From: Locusta migratoria
Taxonomy: Eukaryota > Arthropoda > Insecta > Orthoptera > Acrididae
Assembly: GCA_026315105.1 (NCBI GenBank)
Contig: CM048751.1
Coordinates: forward strand, 337,636,649 to 337,700,648
Direction of reading: 5' to 3'
DNA length: 64,000 nucleotides
The notes beneath the pieces are model-generated. The model was not told where the DNA came from. It ran no database searches and saw only the letters and a program-made list of their open reading frames with translations. Shown here one piece after another: positions 54,890-64,000 of this stretch (the stretch's first letter is position 1; every line of letters begins with the position of its first letter). A program made the translations under genes and the position numbers.

Positions 54890-57295
54890 TATTTCTCACT
54901 TTTCCATCTTCCAAATAGTATGTCACCCTCACTAAATCCCTACAATGACCCCATCAAGTCTTGTCTACATTTCCTTCACAAGCATACTTTCTCCTAGCCA
55001 GATTATGTTCCCACATTTTATTTACACTGGCTTGTCTGACATTTGCGTTACCACCAGGGCCTCACTAAAAGTTCCCATCTCTGGCTGTAACACATCCTTT
55101 CATCATGCCTTATACCAATTCCAAACTGAACAATCCACAGCCCTAATCCTTAACCTATACATCAACTCCACCAATGAACACACCTGTCAACTCCTAGCCC
55201 TAATCAAAATCCTCAACCTTTCCACTCCCACATCCACACCTGCAGTTCAGAAAATTGTCTCACAGGTCAACTGCAAATTAGAACAGCATGCCACTCTCCA
55301 CCTAAAAAAACTATCCAATCTCCTGGTTACCCATTTCCGAAAAGGCAATACACTCTCGCTCAACAACCTCTCCAACAAACCTCAATCTCATATTGCACAG
55401 AAACCCAGTCTCTCCCATCCTCAATCTCCCATTTCCAACTCCACTGCCCCCCTTTAAATCATAATCCACACAATCCAGAACCACAACATCCCAGTTCAGC
55501 AGTCAACCTCTCCTCTAAACCTCTTTCCCAGTCTAAACCTCTGTCCTGTCCAAAGGCCTCACCTTTAGCCCTAATTCCAAATTTAACTAAACAGCCCTTG
55601 TCAAAGATTTACTGTCTTACACTCAGAGACTTTGCTGGAGATATCACTTTGCCACTACGAAAAATAATCCTAATCCTACTCCTAATGATCCAGCTCCCCA
55701 AGACACAATCCAAATTGAACCCTGCCTGGAACATTTCTGTCCTCCATCATGGTGAGACCCGTCTCCTCTTCCTCAAAATCACGCTCTTCAAACCTCCAGG
55801 AATACCTCACTTCCAGCCTTGTCTCTCAATCTTTACTGAATAACCTTAATCCAACTCCCAACATTACCACAGCTGAAAACCAGACTATCCGTGATCTGAA
55901 GACTGCATTATCATTCTCCCGGCTGACAAGGGATCCACAACAATGGTACTTGATCGGCGGGAGTATTTGGCTGAGGGACTTCGTCAGCTTTCAGAAAATA
56001 CCACATAGAAAGTATGTCAAGGCAATTCCATTCTTTATGTCCAGGCTGAGCTTCAAGGAATCCTCAGATCCTTATGTCCCCTACATAATCTTTCACACGA
56101 CTCCATCAACCTCATGACCCCACCAAAACCCTGCACAAACAACAGTACCTCCATTATGACAGCTGCCATCCATTCCATATCAAACGGTCCCTTCCATACG
56201 GCTTAGGTCTTCATGGCAAACGAATCTTCTCCAGTCCTGAATCCATGAACCAGTACAGCAATAACCTGATAACAGCTTTCACATCTGGTACAGAAGCCAA
56301 TTGCCAGGGCCACTTCCTCAACCCCCCCCCCCCCCCCCCACACCCAGAACTTTCCAAAGAAGAACCCCAAAAGTGCTCCTTTTGTCACCAGATACTTTCC
56401 GGGACTGGATTGGACTCTGAATGTGGCAGGGATATGACTTCCTTAACTCCTGCCCTGAAATGCGATCAATCCTTCATGACCTCCTTCCCACTCCACCCAC
56501 CTAACCATCGTAACCTCTTGGATAATCCCTGTGAAATCCCCAAACCACCTTCCCTAACCATCTGGCTCCTACCCATGTAACTGCCTCCAGTGAGAAACCT
56601 GCTCCATGCACTCTCCCACCACCACTTATTACAGTCCTGTAACCCGGAAGTTGTACAAAATTAAGGGCAGAACCACTTGTGATTGCAGTCTCGTGATTTA
56701 CCAGTTGACATGCCTCCATTGTGAAGCCTTCTACGTGGGAATGACCAGCAACAAACTGACTATTCACATGAATGGACACAGGCAGACAGTGTTTGTTGGT
56801 AATGAGGATCACCCTGTGGCTAAACTTGTCTTGGGGCTTGGTCAGCACATCTTGGCACAGTGTTCCACCATCTAGGTTATGTGTATACTTCCCACTGACA
56901 CAAATCTTTCAGAACTCCGGAGATGGGAACGTGCCCTTCAGCATATTCTATCTTCCCGATGCCTGCCTGGTCTCAACCTCCAGTAATTTCAAATTCCTGC
57001 CCACCATTCAACATCATTTTTGCCTCATGTCTGGACAGAGCCTCTGCCTCGACTGGCATCTCTGTCTAACTTCTTTGCTATTTACATATAACTGCCTTGG
57101 TGTGTGTGCGCGTGTATATGTGTGTGTTTGTTTACTTGTCCTTCCCCTCCCCCCCCCTCCCCCAAGGTAAGACCTTCCTTTTCTGGGATTGGAATGACTC
57201 CTCACCCCATTCCCTGAAAACTGCATTCTTTCCTTTCCCCCCTCTCCTTTCTTCCTATTTTCTGAAAAGCAACCTTGGGTTGTGAAAGCTCAGCA

Positions 57296-57350
<55 letters not shown>

Positions 57351-57400
57351 ATTTTTGTGTGTCTATCAACAAACCTGTGTTTTTTCGCCTGGTACGTTAA
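54890..57400 (+). pseudogene. Penelope-like element with RT core deleted (+)
   Basis: Closely related to the intact PLE at 22-25 kb. The MSP start is at 54920, LKVPISGCNTSFHHALYQFQ at 55068, and the Asn/Pro-rich linker follows. An RT N-terminal block (a LTRDPQQWYL reading of the ADKGSTTVV region) precedes the join. At about 56120 the text jumps from SINLMTPPKP to the KPTNKQQYLHYDS-equivalent, removing the catalytic RT motifs. The GIY-YIG end is well kept at 56606-56875 (VIYQLTCLHCEAFYVGMTSN). The 3' region and a GT tract reach about 57.4 kb. Confidence 0.85.
57299..57348. repeat. (GT)n microsatellite at PLE 3' end
   Basis: About 25 GT units directly after the PLE block GGGTTGTGAAAGCTCAGCAT. 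The same position in other copies also carries GT/AC repeats. Confidence 0.95.
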
Positions 57401-57659
57401 ACCATCTTTATTTTATATATATTTGTAAAATGCCTTTTGCTTTTTATACTCATTCTTGTTGTAAAGTATGTAATGATGAGAAAATTCATATTTGGATTAA
57501 GAGTCAAGATGTACTGTAGTGTAGCTATTGCAGGGATATGATCCATGGGGCAAGGGGTTGAGAGCAAGGATGGAGTAGGGATGTACAAGGAAATTATGAA
57601 GGTTTGGTGGGCTGTGGAATTCCATTGTAGGAAGGGTGGGAATGTTACTGGGTACAGTA

Positions 57660-58765
57660 TTTCTCACATATAAATATGCAGTACGGCCATGAGCACCTAT
57701 ATGGCACCTTCCTATGCGCTGCGGTGGAGTGGCCGAGCAGTCTAAAGTGCCATGCTGCGGAGTGCGCAGTTGCTCACCATTGGGGGTTCGAGTCGTCTTT
57801 TGGGCATGGGTGTCTGTGTTGTCTTTAGGTTTAATTTAGTTTAAGTAGTTTGTAAGCTTAGGGACTGATAGCCACAGACATTAAGTCCCATAAGATTTAC
57901 AAACATTTGAACCTTCCTATGCCAAAGTGTTCATGGGCCATCTAGAGGCATCCTTCCAAACTACTTAGAATCCCAAACTTCTCATCTAGTGCAGATACAT
58001 TGATGTTATCTTCATAATTTGGACTGAAGGTGAGGACAAACCATCCACATTCCTGCAAAACCTCAACTCCTTCTACCCCCTTCACTTCACCCATGTAACC
58101 CAATGAATCACCTAACTTGATGTTGTCCTCTATCTCAAGGATGGTTTCATCAGTAATTCTGTCCACATCAAACCTACCAACCACCAACAAAACCTCCTTG
58201 TCGTCAGTTGCCATCCATTCTACACCAAAAAGTTTCTTACATACAGCCGAGGCACCTATAGTTGTCGCATCTTGAGTGACAAGCAGTCCCTTGTCCAATA
58301 TTCCAAAGGTCTTACGGAGACCTTCACTGATCATAATTACCGTTCCAACTTTTCCCAGAAACAGATCGCATGCGCCATATCTGTCCAGTCACCCACCATT
58401 TCCCTCAAATCCACTGGCAAGTCACAAAGTATCACCCCTCTTGTGACTTAATACTACATGGGACTGGAGCAATTAAACCACATTATCTATCAGGGTTTTG
58501 CCTACCTTTCATCCTGCCCTGAAATGACAAATACCCTATCCACTATCCTCTCTACCTCTCCTACAGTTATATTCTGTTGCCCACCAAACCTATGTACTGT
58601 ACATCCTTACTTCATCCCTGCTCCCAACACCTTTGCCCCATGATTCATATCCATTCAATAGACCTATCCCCCATCCTACCACCACCTACTTCAGTTCAAT
58701 CACAGGAATTTCCTATCCCATAAAAGGCAGGGCAACTTGTGAATACAGTCATGTGACCACAAACT
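57660..58765 (+). pseudogene. Penelope-like element fragment (RT palm to nuclease), split by a SINE
   Basis: Reads STAMSTYM then, after the SINE, PSYAKVFMGHLEASF, RYIDVIFIIWTEGED (the IDD motif changed to IDV), VHIKPTNHQQNLLVVSCHPF and LTYSRGTYSCRILSDKQSL. Later codons near 58455-58640 match the DFL...LPTPP region. Frameshifted; the loss of a catalytic Asp alone would kill it. It ends near the GIY-YIG start, where a LINE tail follows. Confidence 0.8.
57718..57910 (+). mobile_element. tRNA-derived SINE (193 bp) with 12-bp TSD, inserted in a PLE
   Basis: A box TGGCCGAGCAG at 57730-57740 and B box GGTTCGAGTCG at 57785-57795; the spacing suggests a tRNA with a long variable arm (Leu/Ser type). 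The tail holds GGGACTGATAGCCACAGACA and TTAAGTCCCA, then CATTTGA. The perfect duplication ACCTTCCTATGC flanks it at 57706-57717 and 57911-57922. It interrupts the PLE RT between the STYMA and PSYAKVFMG segments. Confidence 0.92.
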
Positions 58766-58776
58766 GAACTGAAGAC

Positions 58777-59095
58777 ATAGAGAAGATTCAATGGGGTGCA
58801 TCATGCTTTATTTTGGGCTTATTTTGTAAGTGCAATACATTACAGAGAGGATTATGAAACTCCAGCGGCAGACGCTGGAAGAGAGACATTCTGTATCGTG
58901 GTACAGGCTTCTGTCAAACGTTCTGAGAGCCTATGTTTCATGAAGAGAGAACCAAAATGTCTATAAATTGCAAAGTGATTATAAGGATTAGATCAGAGAG
59001 ATTAGGGGCCACACGGAGGCATACAGGCAATCACTTTTCCTCTGAACTGTAGGTGTCTGGACTAGGAGGAAGTGACAATGGTATGTACTGAGTGT
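58777..59095 (+). mobile_element. CR1-like LINE 3' fragment inside PLE sequence
   Basis: Contains AGATTAGGGGCCACACGGAG, GCATACAGGCAATCACTTTT and CAGACGCTGGAAGAGAGAC. It matches the RT C-terminal/3' region seen at 34.36-34.45 kb and, inverted, at 29.9-30.2 kb. It separates the PLE coding fragment from a PLE 3' end at 59096-59255. Confidence 0.6.
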
Positions 59096-59255
59096 GGCAG
59101 CTGGAGATGACGGTTGTGTGTCTGTAAAGTGTGCCTGTGTGATTGTGTGAATGCTTTCATTTCTGGCGAATTCCATTGGGCGATAGCTTTTCATTTACCT
59201 GTCGCACCATGTTGTACATCTTTGCAGTGAGTTGTAAACTATCCTTATTATATTG
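59096..59255 (+). mobile_element. PLE-type 3' end
   Basis: Ends TTACCTGTCGCACCATG, then TTTGCAGTGAGTTGTAAACT and ATCCTTATTAT, an eroded version of the end at 49.1 kb. Confidence 0.55.
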
Positions 59256-59774
59256 TTGAATTGTAACCTACTCTCTGCATTTCACATGATGGCTTTGCCA
59301 ACAGAAAGCATTGGGTTGTTTTCAGTCAGTAAAAGAAAACAACGTTAATCTAATGTGATATTTCTTTAGTGGTGTGTGTTAACAGTGGCAGTAAAACATA
59401 ACCCCAGTACTCCACCAGTAACTGAGTAGCACTGCTACATGGTGGTAGCAGATGGCGTGGGTGAGACATTATCTGAAACTCTGTAAGTTGGGCAAGGAAG
59501 TGATAGCAATCTAAGTTTTTACTGTCACTATCAATTCATATCTCTGATCCAAATATCGCTCTAGACTAATTTGGTTTTCTTTAACAAATGTACAGAAAAC
59601 ATCCCCATTAACTGTCATAGTGTTTAAAACTGGAAACAAACTGACAGTCTTTCGCCATTGGATTTCACAAGAGATGTGTAATGAGAAGTATTTGTGCATG
59701 CTTCATCTACTCATTGCTGGATTGACTTTGAAAGTTTTTGTTGAATCATCAAGGAAATATGCACCTACCGACCA

Positions 59775-59822
<48 letters not shown>

Positions 59823-60089
59823 TATGTTTAGTACTTCTGTGATTAAAGAAAGCCAGTAGTAGTAGTAGCAGTAGTAGTAATGTATAAAAACCAATATGAT
59901 GATAAATAGGTGAAAAAAGCAGTAAACCACTTTTGTACATCAGTTACCCAGCACCAAACACAACCACCTAACTTCAACAAAAATTACACCATCAAAATCA
60001 TCATGTATGCTAAGTTCCACACATGCATTATTCACATTACATGAAGTAGAAAAAAAAAAAAAAAATACTAAAATATTCTACTGTTTCAG
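59256..60089 (+). other. Distal intron 4 with (GA)n tract
   Basis: No gene recognised. A (GA)n microsatellite lies at 59779-59818, an (AGT)n-like tract near 59855-59880 and an A-run at 60050-60065. The polypyrimidine/AG acceptor CTACTGTTTCAG leads into exon 5. Confidence 0.6.
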
Positions 60090-60363
60090 CTTTAAAGATG
60101 GTGTTGAGAAGCTGTTAGATCGCTACTGCCAATCAGATCCACCTGAAGAAGTTGGAATGCTGCTGGAATTCTTGCAGACTTTAATCATAATCCGTGTGGA
60201 AGATCTTGTGCCACTGCACAGCCGCATTTTGCAGTTGGCACTGTGCTCTATTCCATGTTCTGCTGTTGCATCCCCAGGTGTCTCACTTGCTCAAGCTATA
60301 CTCAGCGCCAATGCCTCTGGTGATTGTGGAAGTTTAATTGGGCAGTTCAGTGGAAATCTTTCT
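60090..60363 (+). CDS. CIP2A: CIP2A-like gene, exon 5
   Basis: The acceptor TGTTTCAG ends at 60089 and the donor TCT|GTAAGT starts at 60364. The exon is 274 nt: one base completes the AG|C serine codon split with exon 4, then 91 codons. It encodes FKDGVEKLLDRYCQSDPPEE, VGMLLEFLQTLIIIRVEDLV and CSIPCSAVASPGVSLAQAIL. In CIP2A the same position holds a helix pair followed by a Ser/Pro-rich loop. The transcript stays open to here (364 codons); CIP2A proteins are about 900 residues, so the coiled-coil C-terminal half must lie beyond this window. No further exon was found up to 64000. Confidence 0.8.
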
Positions 60364-60714
60364 GTAAGTCTAATTTCCACCTAAAAACTGTCATTATTAT
60401 TCCCGATTTGTAGAGAAGAGAGGGGAGAAAAAAGGGTGGTTTGGGTATGGCTGGGGAAAAAATGGAGTGCTAGAGTACACAACAGAAATTATATTACAGA
60501 TTATTGCAAATTTGTCATAAAATATTTATCTTACATTTTTATGATTTTGATTGTTAGTAACTGTTTTGGGTGTCACACCAGAAAAACTTATTTTTGTTAA
60601 TATTCAATACAGTTAATGTGGAACAATTTGATGGAAACATCATACAGAATAGGGACACACTGTAAAATACTCACAAAACCGCATATTTACAAAACCTGTT
60701 GCACTCCGAATTGT

Positions 60715-61370
60715 GCAATCATGCTCTGCAGTGAGGGAGTAGTACGAGGGGGGGGGGGGGGGCAGCAGGAAGTTGTTCCATGGATGTGAGGATACAGTGT
60801 GGTCTTACAGAGCTTATATATATATTACGTGGGTGCAACGAGATGCAGCCGAAATGGGAGAGTTGTAGAACAGATGCGGTGGAATTATTGGGTGTGGAGA
60901 AAAAGTGTGTTTTTGTAGGTTGAGTCCTGGCTAATTTTCGGATCGGAGAGTGTATTTTAAGGATAGCTTCCAACTGTGTATTTCAGAAAAGCTGGTAGTG
61001 GGTGGCAGGAAGCCAGATGGCCCGGATTGTGAAGAAGCCATTGCAATCAAGCATATGTTCTACTGTATGTTGTGCCACAAGGTGGTCGACTTTGTATTTG
61101 ATCAGGTTGGCGGTGGCCATTCATCCTAATGGACAGCCACTGCCAGTCATGCCAATATAGAAAGCTGTGCCCTGATTGCAGTACAGTTGATAATTTACAT
61201 AACTGTTTTAGAGGTGGCCTGGCCTCTGATAGGAGCGGATAAGCCTGTGATGAGAGTGGAATGGGACGTGCTTGGTGGGTTCATTGGACAGGTATTCCAG
61301 TGGGGGTGCAGGGAGGTGTAGGGATGGACTAGAATTTTATGGAATTTGGGAGGGTGAGAAACAAATCAAA
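60715..61370 (-). pseudogene. PLE GIY-YIG and 3' region fragment (-)
   Basis: On the - strand: GTAFYIGMTGSGCPLG, KVDHLVAQHTVEHMLDCNGF and FFTIRAIWLPATHYQLF. This matches the PLE nuclease domain (FYIGMT...HPVAQHA...RAIWIL). A poly-G run lies at about 60750-60762. It is in intron 5. Confidence 0.75.
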
Positions 61371-61518
61371 TTATTCTCTTTGAAACAACCTGTATATTTG
61401 TAATAATATAGGTCCTACGACCAGATAAGTGTGTATCTGTATTTTTGTACTTTGTGGAATTGAATCCAAATAATGGAATCATATTTTAAATAAAATAGAA
61501 ATTCGGAGAAGAATCAAC

Positions 61519-61646
61519 AATATTTTTGAGAAGGATAGGTTACTACACAATGCATTTTAGTAAATGCTATCTATTATGTGTGCATTTCTGCACCTCATCG
61601 GGGCGTCTGTGGTGAGTAGCAACCTATCCTTCTAAAAAATATTGTA
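61519..61646. repeat. Short inverted repeat (arms ~30 bp) of PLE terminal sequence
   Basis: TTTTTGAGAAGGATAGGTTACTAC at the left is mirrored by GTGAGTAGCAACCTATCCTTCT at the right, separated by about 75 bp with a CATCGGGGCGTCTGTGGTGA end. It looks like a miniature fold-back derived from PLE 3' ends. Confidence 0.65.
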
Positions 61647-62149
61647 AACAATATTTTTTAGAAAATATGTAATTCAATCAGCAGAATTAAAGCATTGTGT
61701 TATCATTAATGTTACACTCCTCAAATAGTGTAGTATTTGAGTATTATTTACCATGATTTTGTGACTAAATAATTTGTACTTAAAGAGTAACTAGTGAATA
61801 AAACCGTCGTCACTATTTTTTTAATCACAGTACACTTAAAACCTAGATTGTTCTACCTCAGGTATTTTTCAAGGTCAAAGCTACTTTACAGTATTTCCAT
61901 GTCTTTTTTGTTCCTGTTATGGAAGTAATTTTTAAAGCAATTTGCTGAATAGTAGAAACATTGAGTCATTAACAGTCACTCTGGCTGGTAGCTTCCTTTC
62001 AAATAATTTATTTTATGATTTTTAATTTTATTTTGCCTTCCAACTAATTTCAATTATAATGCAAATTTACAAACTTTATTTCCTGTTCAATCTTGCACAG
62101 ACAACACAGTTGATCTTCGGTGATTCATAGAACTGTGGAATTTAGCCAT
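61647..62149 (+). other. Intron 5; nothing recognised
   Basis: AT-rich sequence without coding or repeat-end signals I can support. Confidence 0.4.
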
Positions 62150-62735
62150 TTTTAGGTATTCCAGTCAACCACATCCTTTGTCAGGGCTTTGATTATCTGA
62201 CATCATGTGCTGAAACAGAGACATCTTACCCAAGATCCTTCCAACACCTTAAGTGATGTTCCTTCACCCAGCCAATATCTGCAGTGTCCTTGTCAGTCTC
62301 TTTGTCACGCCCAATTCAAATACTTTGCCAGGGGGATCAAAAACCTGTGGAAACTCCAATGCAAGATTTGCTCAATGTACTCACCTAGCAATCCAGTCTT
62401 TAGACAGGCTTGTCCTAGCATGTGAGTTGGTAGGCCACCTGTGAAAGCAACTATGTGATTTAACAACTCTGTTGTAATAAATGCACATTTTTACATTTCC
62501 ATGACTACCAACAAATCGTCATAAGAATGAGTAACCAATGTATCCAAGAGCAAGATCGATCACCCTGTATCACAGCATGCAACTGAGCTTAATGTGCTGG
62601 ATATCAATGGATGTTTCAGAATCCAAGCAATCTAGATTTTTAACTGCCACTTCCAGCTCTTCTGAACTGTGCAAATGGCTGTTAGCTTACAACACATTCT
62701 ACGATCTTGTAATCGAGGCCACAACCTTTGGTTAC
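62150..62735 (+). pseudogene. PLE C-terminal fragment (+), highly decayed
   Basis: Successive frames give NHILCQGFDYLTSC, TPMQDLL, a QATCESN stretch (the RATCDS block), FHDYQQ and TACN-like pieces, then the LPALLNCANGC stretch. These align with the collinear end of the PLE copy at 48.0-48.6 kb. Many stops. Confidence 0.65.
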
Positions 62736-63050
62736 CTTCTTTCCGTACATTTTCCCCCCCAGGGGCTCCGCATTTATTTGCCGAGTACGGTCTTAGCGAA
62801 CTCGGAGTCCTGAGCTATAGACTGTGTCGCACCAACAGTCCGCTACACCGTAAGCTCTGTGCGTGCTTAAACAACCATCGTTTGGCGCGACAGTGGAACA
62901 TTGTACATTTCAGAGCCTGGGGATCTTGGCCTAATCACCCGGGACATGAGGTTGGTACAAACCTCTATATATATATTAAAAAAAATAAAAATAAAAAATA
63001 AATAAATAAATAAATAAATAAATAAAACCCTCAATCACAAGGTGTGCTAT
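62736..63050 (+). other. LINE 5' leader-like sequence and (AAAT)n tract
   Basis: Contains the GC-richer stretch GGGGCTCCGCATTTATTTGC through GGGATCTTGGCCTAATCACC, probably LINE 5' UTR. An (AAAT)n microsatellite follows at 62977-63027. No gene is recognised. Confidence 0.4.
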
Positions 63051-64000
63051 GTGCCGAGGAGATGCATGGCTGTTGAGGTTGAACAGTCGGTATCGAGCAA
63101 CCTCTGAGGAACCTGCCGCACCTCAGTTGTATAAGGCTTACCCAGGTAAGCGGGGCTCTGCCTGAGCTCCTAGCTGCTCATGGGGACGGGATGAAAGAGC
63201 AAATAACAGCATTGCCGGTCATAGAACCGGCGTCTCTAAGAGAGGCAGGACTGACTTTAATGCAGCACAATATGACCTCGAATCGTTCCCTTCCCTAGCT
63301 ACCCCCATGGGAGGAACAATGGGGAAAGACAGAGTTGAGCCATACTCTCCTAAATTTCTTGTCTGTGCTAGGACTGATGGGGAAACATTTACTAGTACCA
63401 AGCCAATTTTTTTCATAGAGAACTTAAAAGATAAGTATGGCGAAGTTTTAGGAATGTCAAAGGCGAAAAGTGGTGCAGTCCTCATTGAAGCAGCATTTCC
63501 GGTACAGTCACGGGCACTACTGGCCTGTGATGAGCTAGGTGACGTTTCGGTGACCATCACCCCTCACAAGAGTCTCAATATGGTGCAGGGGATTATCTAC
63601 CACCGAGATCTCCTGCTGCAGTCGGACAATGAATTACGCACCAGCCTTGAATGACAGGATGTCCACTTCATCAGGCACGTCTGTAGGGGGCCTGAGGACA
63701 ACAAGGTAGCCACCGGTGCCTTCATCTTGGCCTTTGAGGACAATTCTTTGCCTAAAAAGATCAAGGTTACGATATACTGGTGCGACATAAAGCTTTATAT
63801 TCCTCCTTCTGTGTGGTGCTTTAAGTGCTGGAAATCCGGGTACATGTCCTCCAGGTGCAATTCCAGCCCCACATGTAAGAATGCGGGCGACCGTCTCATC
63901 CGGATGCCCCTTGCGCTCGGCCTCTAATTTGTGTGAACTGTGGACAGCAGCACCCCTCTTGCTCGCCAAACTGCACGATGCTCCATAAAGAATGGAAAAT
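63051..64000 (+). pseudogene. LINE 5' region and ORF1 (gag), runs off the right edge
   Basis: The leader GCACCTCAGTTGTATAAGGC matches the 17.94-kb copy. ORF1 begins at ATG 63307 (MGGTMGKDRVEPYSPKFLVC) and continues GETFTSTKPIFFIENLKDKY, DVSVTITPHKSLNMVQGIIY and HRDLLLQSDNEL. One in-frame TGA at about 63652-63654 interrupts it; after it QDVHFIRHVCRGPEDN, KVATGAFILAFEDNSLPKKI and WCFKCWKSGYMSSRC (CCHC knuckle) follow. A frameshift near 63875 leads to CGRPSHPDAPCARPLICVNC. ORF1 is thus only lightly damaged, and ORF2 would lie beyond 64000. Confidence 0.82.

Noticed and set aside
57718..57800. A Leu/Ser-type tRNA gene
   Set aside because: TSD-flanked SINE inserted in a PLE; the tRNA-like arms do not pair well enough for a functional tRNA.
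59779..59818. Arg/Glu-rich peptide from an open frame
   Set aside because: Translation of a (GA)n microsatellite.
60364..64000. A sixth CIP2A exon before the window end
   Set aside because: No open segment with splice sites and non-TE sequence was found; intron 5 seems to run to the edge.
1..64000. CRISPR array, bacterial operons, riboswitches or replication origins
   Set aside because: Spliceosomal introns, SINEs and LINEs show a eukaryotic genome; repeats present are microsatellites or TE modules without spacer structure.

Overview
This is a eukaryotic, almost certainly insect, genomic window. The host content is one intron-rich gene on the + strand; nearly everything else is layered transposable-element (TE) debris. 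The mixture is the kind found in very large insect genomes: Penelope-like elements (PLEs), Jockey, I-like, CR1-like and RTE-like LINEs, tRNA-derived SINEs, hAT, Tc1/mariner-type and Harbinger-like DNA transposons. Orthoptera (grasshopper or locust) is my best guess; this rests on recalled repeat families and no search was run.

Host gene. Five exons (13004-13105, 40958-41227, 46583-46825, 51223-51425, 60090-60363) have canonical GT/AG borders and compatible phases. Joined, they give 364 open codons from an ATG. The all-helical product matches the N-terminal armadillo-type half of CIP2A (cancerous inhibitor of PP2A). Intron 1 is about 27.9 kb, and the gene runs past the right edge. A CpG-rich block at about 11.94-12.40 kb is the likely promoter or 5' UTR region.

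Left of the gene (1-11.9 kb). A Jockey-type LINE on the - strand (about 415-4541) has an ORF2 broken by only one visible stop codon and an ORF1 whose zinc knuckle is split by a 51-bp LINE tail. It is followed by an I-like LINE with RNase H on the + strand (4.8-11.9 kb). That LINE was hit twice, in opposite orientation, by the same ~920-bp Harbinger-like MITE.

Intron 1 (13.1-41 kb). It holds a 567-bp TIR element, a mariner-type transposase relic, a solo LTR with 5-bp TSD, a decayed LINE (17.9-20.3 kb), a PLE fragment of a second lineage and a SINE with 10-bp TSD. Next come a PLE with an uninterrupted ~940-codon ORF framed by inverted terminal repeats (21.9-26.1 kb), a ~2.9-kb element with ~660-bp TIRs, and a CR1-like LINE with an intact SGNH-hydrolase ORF1. 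The CR1-like LINE is inserted in an RTE-like LINE. Many PLE and LINE scraps follow.

Introns 2-5. Intron 2 carries a 3.5-kb hAT with an 8-bp TSD and an internal 186-bp palindrome. Introns 3, 4 and 5 carry decayed PLE copies, a pogo/Tigger-like MITE, a SINE with 12-bp TSD inside a PLE, and LINE ends. The window ends inside a LINE ORF1.

Cross-cutting theme. LINE 3' ends and a SINE 3' end share a GGGACTGAT...AGTCCC stem-loop, which suggests a common reverse-transcriptase recognition hairpin. All family assignments are by motif recognition from the sequence; no database search was possible.
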